Part shown: in pieces, positions 37,301-50,348 of the stretch
Layout of the letters: every line of letters begins with the position of its first letter
How positions within the stretch are numbered: position 1 is the first letter of the stretch
Assembly (NCBI RefSeq): GCF_021155775.2
Contig: NC_060235.2
Location: 30,358,607 to 30,422,606 of the forward strand
DNA from: Neodiprion pinetum
Taxonomy: Eukaryota > Arthropoda > Insecta > Hymenoptera > Diprionidae
DNA length: 64,000 nucleotides
Direction: 5' to 3'
The notes under the pieces: model-generated
Told to the model about the DNA's origin: nothing
The model's database searches: none
What the model saw: the letters and a program-made list of their open reading frames with translations, nothing else
Position numbers and translations under genes: made by a program

Positions 37301-38691
37301 AGTGTCGTGTCAAGCAAGTGGAGGGGCAACGAAGAGAGCACTCCAAGATTATCTATCAGAATGCAATCATAGAGAAGGGTGAAAAAATTACGTGACTTTG
37401 CTCGCCCGACGACTCACTTTATAGGACACTTATGATAATATATCACTTAGCGGTCTAATTTCAAGCCTTTTAAGAACTGTGAAAAATGCGGCTGTCACGA
37501 GCATTACGAGGCGAGTATGTATATTCATTGTCAGTATATATTTCAGTAATAGAATACATGGATGAGACGGCTGGATCACGTTTTTATCGAAAACAATTAA
37601 GTCTATGTTCTCATCTGTTGAATTTATTTGTGCAGCCACTTTATCCAGATTAACAAACTAATCACTCAGAGATAAAAGAAATTGAAAAATGGTCTTGTGA
37701 AATTCAATTTTTTGTTTAACGTGGCGAGGGATGGAAATTCTAAATAAGTGCTTAGGAATTTTAGATCTCGAGGGCTGCGCAGTCTTGATACAACCGTTTA
37801 GATTGACTCTGACCTCTTCGATGTCCCTAGTAATTTTTGCGATTCACGGCGCTCGTTCGATACCGTGGGTGGCAAGCTTACTAGGGATATGTAAGCGATC
37901 AGAATCAATTTAACAAGTGACTGTGCATTGCAGTTGTTTTTGTCGGAATCTTAAAGTAGGATAATATTTTCTCTGTTTGATGTGAATTTTCCGTAATTTT
38001 GAAAACGTATTAAGGTGCGACGTGCATTTGAAAGGAACCGAAATAAATTTAATATACTGTGTTGAGTAAAAATCTTGATCATATCTATTTCCAGAGCGTG
38101 GAGCAGATACAATACTGGAAATGAACCCCTATTCACACGACGCATTGGTGAGTCGCATGTGCATATTTACTGGTTTTCGTTTTTTGAATTCATCATAACG
38201 ATGACTGTACAATCACAATTGAAAAAATCTGTGTGCTTTTGAAGTAAGTAATTAGAACTCCGCGAAAGAACTCTTCTCTAAACAACCGTGATGAATATTA
38301 CTGAACAAACTTGTATGCGAAAAATGATTTAATAGATGCATAAATGAACCGAACTTAACCTAATCAATATAAAATTGCGGAGAATGATAAAATTAATTCG
38401 TTTTTTCCGCTATAGTCAATTTAATAATTTATGGGAGTACAATATATCTTCAGATCGATAAACGAGAGACGAGACGCTCTTATGGTATTCTTTTACACCG
38501 TTACCGATCGTAGAGTAAGGTATTCAGCGGCTTTCCTTAAATTTTCTAACCATACTCATGTACGGTTCAACCGTGGAGCAAGTGAAGGGTTCAAGACGGC
38601 CGACAATACTTAATTGGAAATGAATTCCAAGAAAGAAATATTAATTGATCAGTACCGTTCACTTTTCGGTAAATATCATATCCAAATTGGT
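37301..38691. other. No gene seen
   Basis: Short frames only. One splice-flanked frame near 38455-38515 (CAG acceptor, GTAAGG donor) encodes about 20 residues with no recognisable sequence. Confidence 0.45.
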
Positions 38692-38697
38692 AAAAAA
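38692..38697 (-). terminator. Pol III terminator of tRNA-Asn
   Basis: Six A on the plus strand read T6 on the minus strand, four bases after the 3' end of the tRNA. Confidence 0.85.
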
Positions 38698-38701
38698 GTA
38701 C

Positions 38702-38718
38702 CGCCCCCGGGTGGGCTC

Positions 38719-38755
<37 letters not shown>

Positions 38756-38775
38756 GCCAATTGCGCCACGGAGGC
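38702..38775 (-). tRNA. tRNA-Asn (anticodon GTT)
   Basis: The minus strand gives a 74-nt cloverleaf with no intron: acceptor stem GCCTCCG paired with CGGGGGC and discriminator G, A box TGGCGCAATTGG, anticodon arm CGGCT-GTTAA-CCG with GTT, and B box GGTTCGAGCCC. It agrees with animal tRNA-Asn throughout and has a T6 terminator, so it should be functional. It stands alone, about 1.5 kb upstream of PAWR. Confidence 0.97.
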
Positions 38776-41700
38776 CGTTGTGAAATAGGGCATAAAATAG
38801 ACTACATAAATCTGTCTTGTTGAAACGCAGACCGCTCTTCATCCAGTTATTAGCAACGCAACAGTATTCGATCTTTGGATAAGAAAATGTGGTACTGCTA
38901 CCATTTTTACTGTTTATAGCCATATATGCCGTGGCATGAAATCTCTAACTGAACGTACCCGACGGTTTAAAGATTTAACTGTAAAACTTATTTCATTATT
39001 GCTGATTACAATATATTACGTAACTATGCGGCTTGAATTCAGCCACCGTTGATTATGAGAAATTATGGAGCTGTCGAACTTGAAATTTACGCCTAACGAT
39101 GTTAGGAGTGGCAATCCAACTTACATTAGCTTATTCCGTGCCGTTGACGGAAGAATATAACGTCCGTGCTCAAGAGGAATCGTTTCAGAGAATCTAATCC
39201 CCGGATAATATTGTGTTGTATGACCTTTTCGTAACTTCAAATTCCATCATACGTTTTGCATATTTCAATAATGAAAATTTTGCACTTCAATCAATGCTTG
39301 CGTTCGCGAAGCTTAGGTGTTTTTAACTCATGTGATAATCCTTTTCATCGGTACGCTGGAAATACGTGCGGATAAATAATTTTTCTTTCATAGATGTCTC
39401 CACATGATACTATTCAGACGAGGAAGATTTTTTCGGTCCGGTGATATTTGAATTTTCAATAAATAATACAAGTTTTTTTTTTTTGTATTGAGTTTTGATC
39501 ACTTCTACCAGAATTAATTGCACAGATAGAGAAGTATAATTTTGTGAACGTCCGGTTATTAAAAATTGCTTTAAGATTAAACATGTTCCTGTTATGACTT
39601 AAAATGTTTAAATGTGCTGTGCTACAAGTGTCAACAGAAGATCGCTTTATTCATGCCCCGTGTCTACATTACCTTCCGTGGGAGTCTTTGACTGAGCACG
39701 GCTACATTAATATTTATACAGTGAAGGTTTACCATGAAATTGATTACTGCTATTACGACTACAGGTTTTATTGTTTGTGCAGTCTGATGCGAACTTATAA
39801 TTTATACATGGTAACGGCAAACAATGGAGTTGATCTTGACTCACTCATGTGTAGCTTGAATTAAAAGCATTCTGTTCTAGTAGGCGGCGTGATAATTAGT
39901 TTTCGATTTTGTTTGTACACTAATTTTAAAATTCCATACACCATAGCAAGGAAGTGATTCAATGAATCATCGCATTTCAAGGTGATAAAAGACTTGAACA
40001 CAGTTCCAGTAGAGCTACATGCCCGTGCACGATTAACATGGAAACGTGGTCAGTAACCACTGCTAAATTAGCGCAGAAGTCTGGAAATTTTCGTTTCGAA
40101 ATTCACGTAAAATTGCCAATACTTCGAGGTCGTTCAGAGTGAGCCTGCTCTCATATGAAACATGCATTTTATGAGTTGTGTATCATCGAAAAAATTGTTT
40201 ACTTTATTTTTCGACGAATATAAGGTCTCATGAATTTTCATTAGCCATCATTTGAGGTCAGTCAGGCTCGTATAGGTTTCAAATTCATATGGGATACCGA
40301 TGTAATCGTATTAATCGCACCTCATGCTTCGACAGGTGCAGCCAATATCAGAAAAGCAGCTGCTCCGCATTCACAGACAGTCCATACGAGGTAATGAAAA
40401 CCTCATACGTTTGTTAACGGTGAGACACGTACTTTTGCAAACAACTCGACACTCCAAAGACGTTTTCGAACATCACATTTCGATCCTAAAGCCCGCGATA
40501 GCCGTAAACTTTTTTCGTGCAATTAGACTGTATTGACTCCTAGTGCTGAAGTTATTTGTAGTACATCTTTAACGATTACTCCTATTACCAATAATCTTCC
40601 CGGCGTATGATAGTGCCTGAGAATGTACTTACGGCTAAATTTAGCTCTTTGCTTAACGGTTTCCACCTATCATTTTTACTCCAGCGACGATGCGGTCCGG
40701 TAAGTTTTACCGTCCATACGGTATCTACTACTACGAGTATTTGTAGTACAAGTGAGTTTTATGATTTTTGGTAAAAACCCGAGCCCGACGTAACCAGGTA
40801 TCCGCGTTTGAACATAAAACGTGAAGACGTACAACATTTTCATACTTATCTATACGTGTTATTGGAGCCGTGCCTAACGATGATACATGTAAGTTTTGTG
40901 ATGCTGATGTAAGGTGCGTGACCAGCGATATGTTTTTAATTGTTCGAAAACTGCGATAATGAGGAGATGGTGAAAAAATGTACGATATAAACTAATATGG
41001 GCATCGATCTTACTAACGGCGATGATGAAATCTCGATGTTCCGTAACTGCAGCTTACTTCCTCATCTCCGAATCGTAACATGATGCACAATATAGGTATA
41101 TGATGTGATATAAGAAGAAAAAGAGGAATAACAACAATGTAATTATAACGGTCAATCGTACAGACAGTCTATTAGAGATGACTTTTGCTACTTTATTTCT
41201 GATGTATGACGGACACCCGATGAGAGCCTCCTAGCGAGTGCAGACAAGGCTCTTTTAATCACAGTAATTAATAACTTGGCACTTTCTTCCTGGGATACAT
41301 TACACATATACCTACACAGGTTACGTAAAAGATATTACAACCGAGGGGTGTCATATAAAAAAAATGACGACCGGTTTATGCCCTCTCTTCAAGCCGTTTC
41401 GAGGTATACCGACATCCGTGCAGCCCGTGCCGTCGTGTAAAGTCGTATAATACCTGCACTCATGCGGTGCGGTGGGGAAAACGACGAGGGTTAAGACATA
41501 CGACGATGTTTTTTCGTCGTGAAATTCCACGCGCCACGCTCTGGTCCCACCACTTACTCGCGTACATATTAATATGTGCGTACAACTATGAGAAGGACGT
41601 GTATCGGACTTAGAAATCGAAAATAGCGATTTACGGTGCAGTAGCTGTTTTTACTGTCTTTCTACACGCCTAAGTCAAGAGTAGATCAAACAGTTTCGGA

Positions 41701-43046
41701 CGAGGTGTTCGTGCCACTGAAAATTCAATCAATGTCTCGTCAAACGGAATAAATATTAATAATAAATTTGCAGACCCGTATTTCGGCACCTGAAACGCAT
41801 TTCCCTGTGTCGTTTTACGCGCTGTCGGAATTCGAATTTAGCGTATCGCGCGCTGTATATTCGAGGGAATTATAAGACGTGTACGTGCATACTTACTGCA
41901 GTTGATGCGACGCGATGCGCTTCGCGAGAATGGATTATGATTTCACGCGGCTTATATCGCCGATGTGTATACGGTAATTATATCTGCGCGTTGAATGATG
42001 ATTATACTCGATAGAAATATATATGGCGACCGGGGTCCGCCTGAGCGGAATAATTCATGAAATATTGCGGCGTTTCAAGTAGAATTCCAGAATCTTGGCG
42101 TGAGCGAAGGTTGCACGATCGTTGTGCGTTGGATTTCGTTGAAATTCCTGAAATGATCCGATGACGTCAACTACGTCGATTATCGTCTTTGAATAAGAAG
42201 ACGTGCGCCGTGTGCCCGGTGATTTTGTGGGTTTCGCATTTACGAGGAGCCCGCACTCAATTCTATACAACTCCGCAGGGAACCTTGGCCCGGAATTCAT
42301 CGAAATTTTAATTGATCGCGTACGTGAAATAATTAAAAATTAAATCCGGAGGGTAGGTGGTGAGTGAATACAGAAAATTACGATTTTTCTACCGCGTACA
42401 CAAGTCTTTATACATAAATATACGCCTATAAATGTGCGCGTGCGTATAATGTATAGCGGACGATCAATGTTCTCGAAGATATCATCGATGCTCGCGGTGG
42501 CCTTAAACGATTATTCAAAATTTCAGAATATATGTCTCGTAAACAAAGTTACTCCCCCGATCGATGACCTATATTTACAGGTAAGGAGATGAAAAAGAAT
42601 TAAAAAGTTGAAAAAAAAAAAGAAAAAAAAAGAAACAAATCAGCAAAGTAAATAAGTTTCCCCACTCCCGTGATCTTTAACATAAACAGAAACCGGCGGT
42701 ATAATAATTTTGCAAAATTTGGCCAGGATTGCGAATATTCATGGCAATTAGTTACGCATGGATTCCCCCGTTTTACAGGCGATGCTTCGGTTAGGTTGGG
42801 TTAATAATATGCGCGGAATGCGCTTTCGTAATTCGAATCATAGATCCGATCACTTCGGAAGAAAGTGTCGTCTGCCGCACACTCAAGGGGGCGAGCGGTG
42901 GTCTTCGGGGGGACCAAAGCTCTCTGCGAGACTCTCGAAGACCTCCTCTTCTCGTCCCGAAGGCGGCAGCCGGACGCCGTCGTAGAAGCTCGTTGCGCAA
43001 TTTCGCGTGGGCGATGCTGTAACTCCGGTGGCTGCATGTAACCACC

Positions 43047-43070
43047 GACGAGACGAGACGAGACGAGACG
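43047..43070. repeat. GAGAC pentanucleotide repeat
   Basis: About four and a half tandem GAGAC units inside a CpG-rich patch. Confidence 0.85.
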
Positions 43071-44101
43071 CATCCGCCACCTTCGCAGCTCTCCAATACC
43101 ATCCTAGTATTATATGCAATAGCTGATAATATCCAATCCCAGGCTCTTGCTGCTCGCTTCATGGAGGGAAAGGAATTCATGAACCAACAAAATAGATTTT
43201 CGTGGCGTCTGTTTAGTATCCGGCGATCTAGTATCCCTTATTTGTTCCAAACACGGTGACTTCAATTCAACGATTTCGATTTCGTTAGTTTGTCAAAATA
43301 ATTCGGTCAAGCGAATTACTTGATTCGACAAAAGCCCTTCTTAGCTTTCGCGATCGAGTTAAGTGTTGATTCGAGTGAACCTTTTGAAGCGTTTCCGAAT
43401 TTGAGTCAACTAAATATCACGTCATTTTAAGCTTATTTACTATTCCTTCAAGTCGCATGTTTGTTGACAGAAACAATTAGGTACTTGAAATATATGAATA
43501 AGTATATCAATCGAGCCAACAAAAAATTGACATGAATTGAATGCCATACTTTGTTGATCTAATCGGAGCTTGTTTGGCGTAACTGGTTGAATCAGTTGCA
43601 CCGATTTGCTTACGAGGTAAAAGAAACATCACATGCTTTGAAACAAATAGAAAAAGTTTTCATCGTTAATCATCGGTATACTATTACTATAAACGGCCAC
43701 TAGGGATAACGTAAAATAAGATTGTCATCGGATCTATTATTAACGAAGAAAGCATAATACCAAGTTTCGAGTGATCGAAATTGATATTGACTATAAATAA
43801 ACAAAAACTGTTGACACATGTTCAGTTCATACTTCTACGTGTACAACAATAAGTTTTCGGGCTTTTTTCATCCAATATCGAGTAAAACCCACAAAATTTT
43901 GAGTCAACAGAATTATAAATGATATCATTCGAAAAACACGTTTTGTGTAGTATAACAATAACTCTAATGTTCTGTGTTCAACCAATGCAAAAGGTTATTG
44001 TAACACTAAATTTCTTTGCCATCTTTAGTCATTGAACTCTTGTCTCAACAAAACATGTAACAGAACCAGTTTTATTTTGTTTTAATACAACAATTTCATA
44101 T

Positions 44102-44120
44102 TAAAAAAAAAAAAAAAAAA
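44102..44120. repeat. Poly(A) tract
   Basis: An uninterrupted run of about 18 A with no recognisable retroelement upstream. Confidence 0.7.
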
Positions 44121-46079
44121 TGTATTGAGGTGCGTTCAATCAAAAATGTAGTCATTTCAGTCACACATTTTCTTGATACAAAACTCACATTATCGCGAGG
44201 AACTCACGCCGTGTGATCTTGAATAAATTGATAGTGAGCATCATCGTTAAAAGGCTTCATTTAATTCTGTATGTTGTTGTCACGAGTACATCGTCCAAAA
44301 AAAGTATTTTGTTGAATTGAGTAAGTGTTGTGTTCGCCACGTCTGATTATAGCATTTAGTTGAATCAGACGAATATCGCATGACTCAAATAATTCTTTCC
44401 CTCCGTGTAGCTGTTTAGAAACATTACTTTTGACCTTTTTGCACGCATTTTCATGACTGCGTCGCGAACGGTGCGATTCAATCTTCCTAATCTTACAACG
44501 TGACATCACGTCGAGTCTCATGTCAGTTCGAACGTTCCAGCTCCCCAAAATTTTTCGGGTGAATCGTATTTGTCCATCGGGACCATTTTTTGGAACCGAT
44601 TAACGAAAGACATTCGGAATTTTTACTCCTAGGATCGATAAAATTTAACGATATTTTCCCGTTATAGCAGCTATATTCTATTCGAGAATGTGACAAGATT
44701 ATCACTATATTTTAATCACGATTCGCGAATGGTAATCCACAGCTCCGAACCACCTTCGGATTTATCTGTAGACATGCGCTTTTACAATCGTCACGTATAT
44801 CGGTAGGATGAGGAGTTTTAAAAGAATTCAAGTATTACACCGATGAACTTTTTTTATTCCATTAATGTATAGGATATTCATATTTTTAAGGGACCTAGAT
44901 CGACAATGACCGCTGATCAATTATACACGCAAAATACAGATTCTGTAGTGATTGGTTGTACACCATTTTTTTTTTTTTTTTGCTTCGGAAAGTTAAATTT
45001 CTTGGTCAATACAGTACAATGACAAGAAATGAGTGATATCGATGCAAAGTCCCGAGTATTCTGAGAATTAATTTATGATCTTATTTTTTGTCGGTATAAA
45101 AAATATAGAGAAAAATAAAACCGGTACTGACAATTCGTCTATATTTGACAATTTTTCAAAAATTAATCCATATAATCTCTAGTATGTATATCGAATCCTC
45201 CCAGTTCCTTAAAGCGTATAGTATATACATAGTTTTTCAAATTTACATATTCGTGCAAATTACCTGTATCCGCAAACAAATGGGCTACTGTGATTATATC
45301 TTGTCCAAAATAATTAGCTCTTCTTATTCCTTGCTGCATTCTATCAAGTGTAAACCTACTACGAAATTTACTGGCCGACACCTGTAACCTGAAGTGTGTA
45401 ACACTAACTTGATTAGACATCTGCGCAGCAGTACCGTGTCTGCAATTGTACGAAATTATGTGCACGTGTGCCTTGGGGTTTCATATTGACCTCCCAAAAA
45501 GTGCGGTGAGTTTAACGAATGGTCATCGCTGTAAGGAGCTTGTACGTGTAAGAAAAAGGAGCAATAATTGCGCGGATTAAATTGAGGATAGTATTAATCT
45601 TCACTACCCAAAGGTGATGAAGAATCGCCGTAGACGATGACCCCAACCTTATAACGTCGTGGTGCGGAGTCCTTGCGAGTATCCGGTAGCCAATTATTTA
45701 CATTATAAATTGTCCAATTAGTGAAATAATCATTAGCGATAGAAAAATTGAAATGAAACCTCGCGGTGCAGGTCAATGAATTTTTACGAAATATGGAAAT
45801 TTGTGTCGGACTCTCAGCTGCTCGCTGCAGCACCGTTCATCTTTCGAGATAACTTGTTTACGAGAATATCTGTCGATCCGACGCGCGACAGCCACGTGTC
45901 ATAATTATTGAGCAACTCGTAATCAACTAGTTATCACTTTATTGTGTCAATTAGTCTCGAATATTGCCCCGTCTGCAAACAGGTATGATTTAATTAACGA
46001 TTGCGCAGAGTCCGTCCGAATGATGGAGGATTTAGCACTCACTCACACACGCAACGCACACATACAATATATACACAAA

Positions 46080-46099
46080 CATATATATATATATATATA
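46080..46099. repeat. TA microsatellite
   Basis: Ten AT units preceded by a CA-rich segment (46040-46078). Confidence 0.9.
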
Positions 46100-48301
46100 A
46101 AAACGGCGTTGGGCGAGCCTAGCTTTTACATTTTTTCAAATTAACCGATTAATTAATTGATTACTTTTCTCCTGTTTGATTCTTTTTCTGAAACTACGAT
46201 ACGACTATATATACGCATGTATTTCGAACTCACATTCGATCGTCGTTAATTAACATACAGCAGATTCTCAATATTTGAACGGTCGATGTTTATATATTAT
46301 GCAAGTTGTAATTTTTATGAAAATTAGTATTATGCGTGGGTAATATTTCATCTTAATTAAAAAGAAGTTCCATTGATTTCGACGTTAGTAATATCAGACA
46401 AATTTGAAGTAGAGGAAAACATCCTTGTGACTTATGCCATTCTGCATTATAGCTGCAATCATGTTTATCGGTGTACAAATAAAGGCTAAATATTTGTGGA
46501 ATCGTCAGATGAACACGCAATTGTGTTCAAGAGACGCATGAAATTCTACTCTCTCCCTCTTGCCAATTGCTCATGCCGGTAAATGGATCAAAATTGCAAG
46601 TTGTTTGTATACTCTTTTACTGTTTTATTTCTCTCTAATTTCAATTATTTTTTATTTCTATTCATTTCTATTATTTCTCTTTCGACTGCCTGTACGGATG
46701 AAATCTATTTTTGCCTAGCCTTGCTATTCAAAAATGATTCCTTCAATTAAGTCTCACACATCTGAACGAGGCAGGTATATATCATCTTGCCAACTACTTC
46801 CTTGCATCCTCAGTTGTACAAAAAAAAAAAAAAAGAATGTGTTATACGCCTGGAGATTTTATTCAAAGGTCGGATAGTTTTTTTTCCACTCACTCTTCAT
46901 TGAACGTTCTTTTGATCTATTTACAGAAAGTCCACTTGTGTTATATTTACCCATATGGTCGCTGCAGGCAAGTCAAGTCAGAGTAAAGTAACAACTTATA
47001 ACTTCGTGTCAGTATACTCAAGGATTTACGGATAAAATGACGATTAAAAAGATTGCATAAATTTGTATAAAATTCAACATTTTATTCGTGGTAGTTTGGT
47101 TTTTTTTAAATAATGGTGGTTCGTGAAAATAAACCTTTTTTTCATTCACTCACCTTGAAATATTCTTCTCAAAATCGTCCAGACCTGTAATGATCTGCTT
47201 ATTCGAAAAGACGGTAATAAATAAGTGTAAATTTATTGACGTATGAGAAATATCAGATGAGTGCAGTAATGCCTACTGCTTAACAACATGTTATTCCAGA
47301 TCATTAATATAATTATGAATTTGCGGAGAGACCATCTTCACAATGTAAATACCAACGACGAATGGATGACCTTAAGAGACGCGGCATTTATGGAGAATAA
47401 TTAATCAAGCTGTTAATTAAGAAAACTAGATGCATAATCTGTGGGCAACCGAAAAATTATGAATGCAGATACAAGAAATTAAAACGTAAAAAATAAAAGA
47501 ACCTTAAATGGATTACCATGAATGCAAAATCGATTCACGTGGTCATCACATGCTGCGAAAGTCTTTTGCCCATTGTCTAAACCTTGTCTTATCGATGTAA
47601 AGTATGTTTAATTAGTAAATAAATATTTCTCGGCTTGAAGTCGCAACAAAATTGAGAGAGATTCCGTCTTGCGCAATTGGCGTTGGCACTCCGGGATAAA
47701 CGTCAATTTTAATGTAAAAATCGAGTACTATATAATATGCATGTAATGTAAGTATATATAATGAGATGAAAAAAGGTCTGCACAGTAGCGCAATCGCGTT
47801 TTGCCGGTGTTAAAAAGCCCCGGCATTATAAAATAGGCGGTTAAGGCGATACTTTACATCGCCTTCTGCATAAATCAGACATCTGAACTTTAAAATTGTT
47901 GGTCTATGAAAATTCCGTTGTGTCAGAAATTCACACAAATCCGAGTGGCTGTGTTATGTCGTCCGGTTCGGCCGTCGTATTACCTGGATTCTCAGCCTTA
48001 TACGTATGTACATTGTATAACATAGTTTGTTAGTGTCGCCTGTATACAGTACATACATGTATATCTATTTTTACGTAAGTGCGAGTGAGCCCCGTGTAGG
48101 TTTCTTAAAAATTTATCGCGGAATTTTATGCGTTCGATATTCAAATCTGACAAGAGTTCATCTCTCTCCTCACCATATACTGGGACCGAAGGTCTTTTTT
48201 TTCTTCGTAAATATACCTTGCCGTTGCATAATACGAGTCACATGTTTAGGACTTTGTGACTCGGTTAAGTGGACTGCCTTGCTCGGTTGTGTTACTACCA
48301 A

Positions 48302-48337
48302 TAATAATAATAATAATAGAAAAAAAAAAAAAAAAAT
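48302..48337. repeat. AAT repeat running into poly(A)
   Basis: Six AAT units followed by a run of about 17 A. It looks like the 3' tail of a retroposed sequence, but I cannot identify the body of one to its left. Confidence 0.6.
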
Positions 48338-48638
48338 GTTGCTACATTCGTCTTTGATGTGTATCCGTTGTGGAGGGAGAAAATCAAGACTAAATAAGAG
48401 GATGAAAAATGAGATAACATTAGTGCCGCAAGCTTCGCTAATACGTAATAAATGTTATAAAATGCAGAACAGATGAATTTACGACCACGACGAAATGTCA
48501 TTCCGTACTATTTCCATCGCAAATGGATGACAGAGAACTGCAATAATTACTAACTCCTGTACGTGTTCAAGTTAGTTGTAGTTTCACTGTATCGTATAAT
48601 TATTGAGTTAAATCACCGAATTCCTGGCGTATAATATA

Positions 48639-48723
48639 ACTGGTTGGTAAATAAGTTCGTTTGGTTTTTCCTCGTATACGGCCGACTAAAGCAAAAATCA
48701 AACGAACTTATTTGCCAACCTAA
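48639..48723. mobile_element. Mariner-type MITE, 85 bp
   Basis: The left end GGTTGGTAAATAAGTTCGTT (from 48642) and the inverted right end GGTTGGCAAATAAGTTCGTT (from 48720) differ at one base in the first 20, and similarity continues for several more bases. TA dinucleotides flank both sides (48637-48638 and 48724-48725), the mariner target site. The inverted repeats resemble those of mariner elements of insects. Only about 30 bp separate the arms, so this is an internally deleted relic with no transposase. Confidence 0.8.
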
Positions 48724-48725
48724 TA

Positions 48726-49100
48726 TTTCAACATACACGATCCGTTTCACAAATTGTGCCAACTATTTCATACACATGTATAAATGTGTGCTGATAATTC
48801 GGTAGATCGACGAAACGCGGGGGCTTCTCGAAAATCATTTATAAAATCAACGACGTGTGATACTTTCGACTAATTACACTCTCACGCAGTTCTCGCAAGA
48901 TCAATCGGTCAAGTGGTTATCTACAAATCTAATCGTAGATTAAAATAGCAAAGTAAAGAACAGAGTGTCAGGTCACGCGATGTAGAAGCAAATTGCAAGA
49001 ACTGAGACAACAAACCTCACATGACAATATCATTGAACTTATTTTTATTCCCTGAGATGCGCTTGATCGTCGTTTCATTTTCGTCCTGCTCCGTGTACAG
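48726..49100. other. No gene seen
   Basis: AT-rich sequence right of the mariner element without recognisable features. Confidence 0.5.
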
Positions 49101-49111
49101 CTTGCACGAGT

Positions 49112-50348
49112 CTACCTGCATGATACGTATAGTATAAAAGTCCTGACGAACCTCGGCGCGCATTCCGGTTTGGCCCAACTACTGCATGCCGCACGATTCG
49201 GTTTATATTTAGACGCGGATGAAACAATACCGATTCCGCAAGATGGGGGCGAGGCTCGCAGAGCCGATCGCGCGCCTCCGCTTCTTATTATTATTTTCGC
49301 CTCCCGTTTCACTTTAACATTCTTATTTTCCACCTTCGGATCCCCGCCCTCGCGTGTCTCCTTGGAGTCTCCCGTACGTCCGGGTTTATACCTTCGGGAA
49401 TTTAATCGACACGCCTTTTTTCTCTCGCCTTTAATACATACTTTATAGTTATTCAGGATTTCTGAAAGGAACAAGCTGAATTTTTTCCGTCTCGTGCAGG
49501 TTGAAGTCAAGCACACGTTCCGCCGTGCATCATGGTTGCTTGTTTCGATGACCTTGTCCCATTGCATCGAGGTATTTACGACTTGTACAGACCGTATAAC
49601 AATAATATGGCGAAGAAAATAAATTGTCCGTGTAAAAGAGGTGCGAAAGAAGAAAAAGTAAGTGATTTACGAATCAAATTTCATTTTATAAATGTCTGTA
49701 TAGTATTCCTTATAAATATTATCGACCGCTTAAAACGCATCGAACGTTTTTGTCGTTCTCCGGGAAGTTTATTTGATTTTCTCGATTCTGATAAAACATA
49801 CGATGGCATATATCTATTGGTACGGCGGTCAGCCGTTGAAGTCACCCTTGACTGCGGATATAATTCCATCGAAAGCGAGCTTTTTACGCCCGCGTTCAAA
49901 TCTCCGCGATGCCTGTACGCAGCCTCGAACATCAGACCGATTCCCAAGGTGGAGAGACTTGCTGACAGCTTCCCACATTCAAAATACTTTTATGCCTCGT
50001 CGCGACGTCTTCTCGGACGATTTTTACCTACCTGCGCTTTATCCTGCATCCACCTCCTCGATCCTTGCAAATTGCTGCGAGACGAGGTGCGAATGGAATC
50101 CTAAAGTACACATCGGCGAACCTCGTGGGCACACGAGTATTGCCTGTATAACTGTAAATTACACGGTGAAAGACGACCCACACGTGTTTGCGTTTCGACC
50201 CTTCGTTAGCGTACACCTGCGGCGAGATGCTTCTTTTATGGAAGGACGCACGTTTCGATTGCAGACTGACGCGTTGCGGGAATTGAGGCTGTCGAGTAGA
50301 GGTGGACCGTAAGTGTCGGACGGAAAAGCCGCGAAGAGATGCAAACAT
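49112..50348. other. Stop-poor, CpG-rich segment with several long overlapping open frames
   Basis: Frames of 190 codons (49532-50101, plus, ATG start), 179 codons (49773-50309, plus) and 151 codons (49115-49567, minus) overlap in different frames. None shows a domain, signal peptide or repeated motif I recognise. A pyrimidine-rich acceptor-like site (ending CAG near 49500) precedes the 190-codon frame. At most one of these could be a real exon; the mutual overlap suggests base composition is the cause. Confidence 0.15.

Larger units (their letters stand above)
38776..48638. other. Long region with no secure gene
   Basis: Nearly 10 kb. A possible 55-nt micro-exon (40336-40390, plus) lies between a CAG acceptor and a GTAATG donor and reads V-Q-P-I-S-E-K-Q-L-L-R without stops, but its pyrimidine tract is weak. 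A CpG-richer patch at about 41.2-43.1 kb contains GAGAC repeats and frames open on both strands; it could be a promoter. The rest is AT-rich with A or T homopolymers. Confidence 0.4.
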
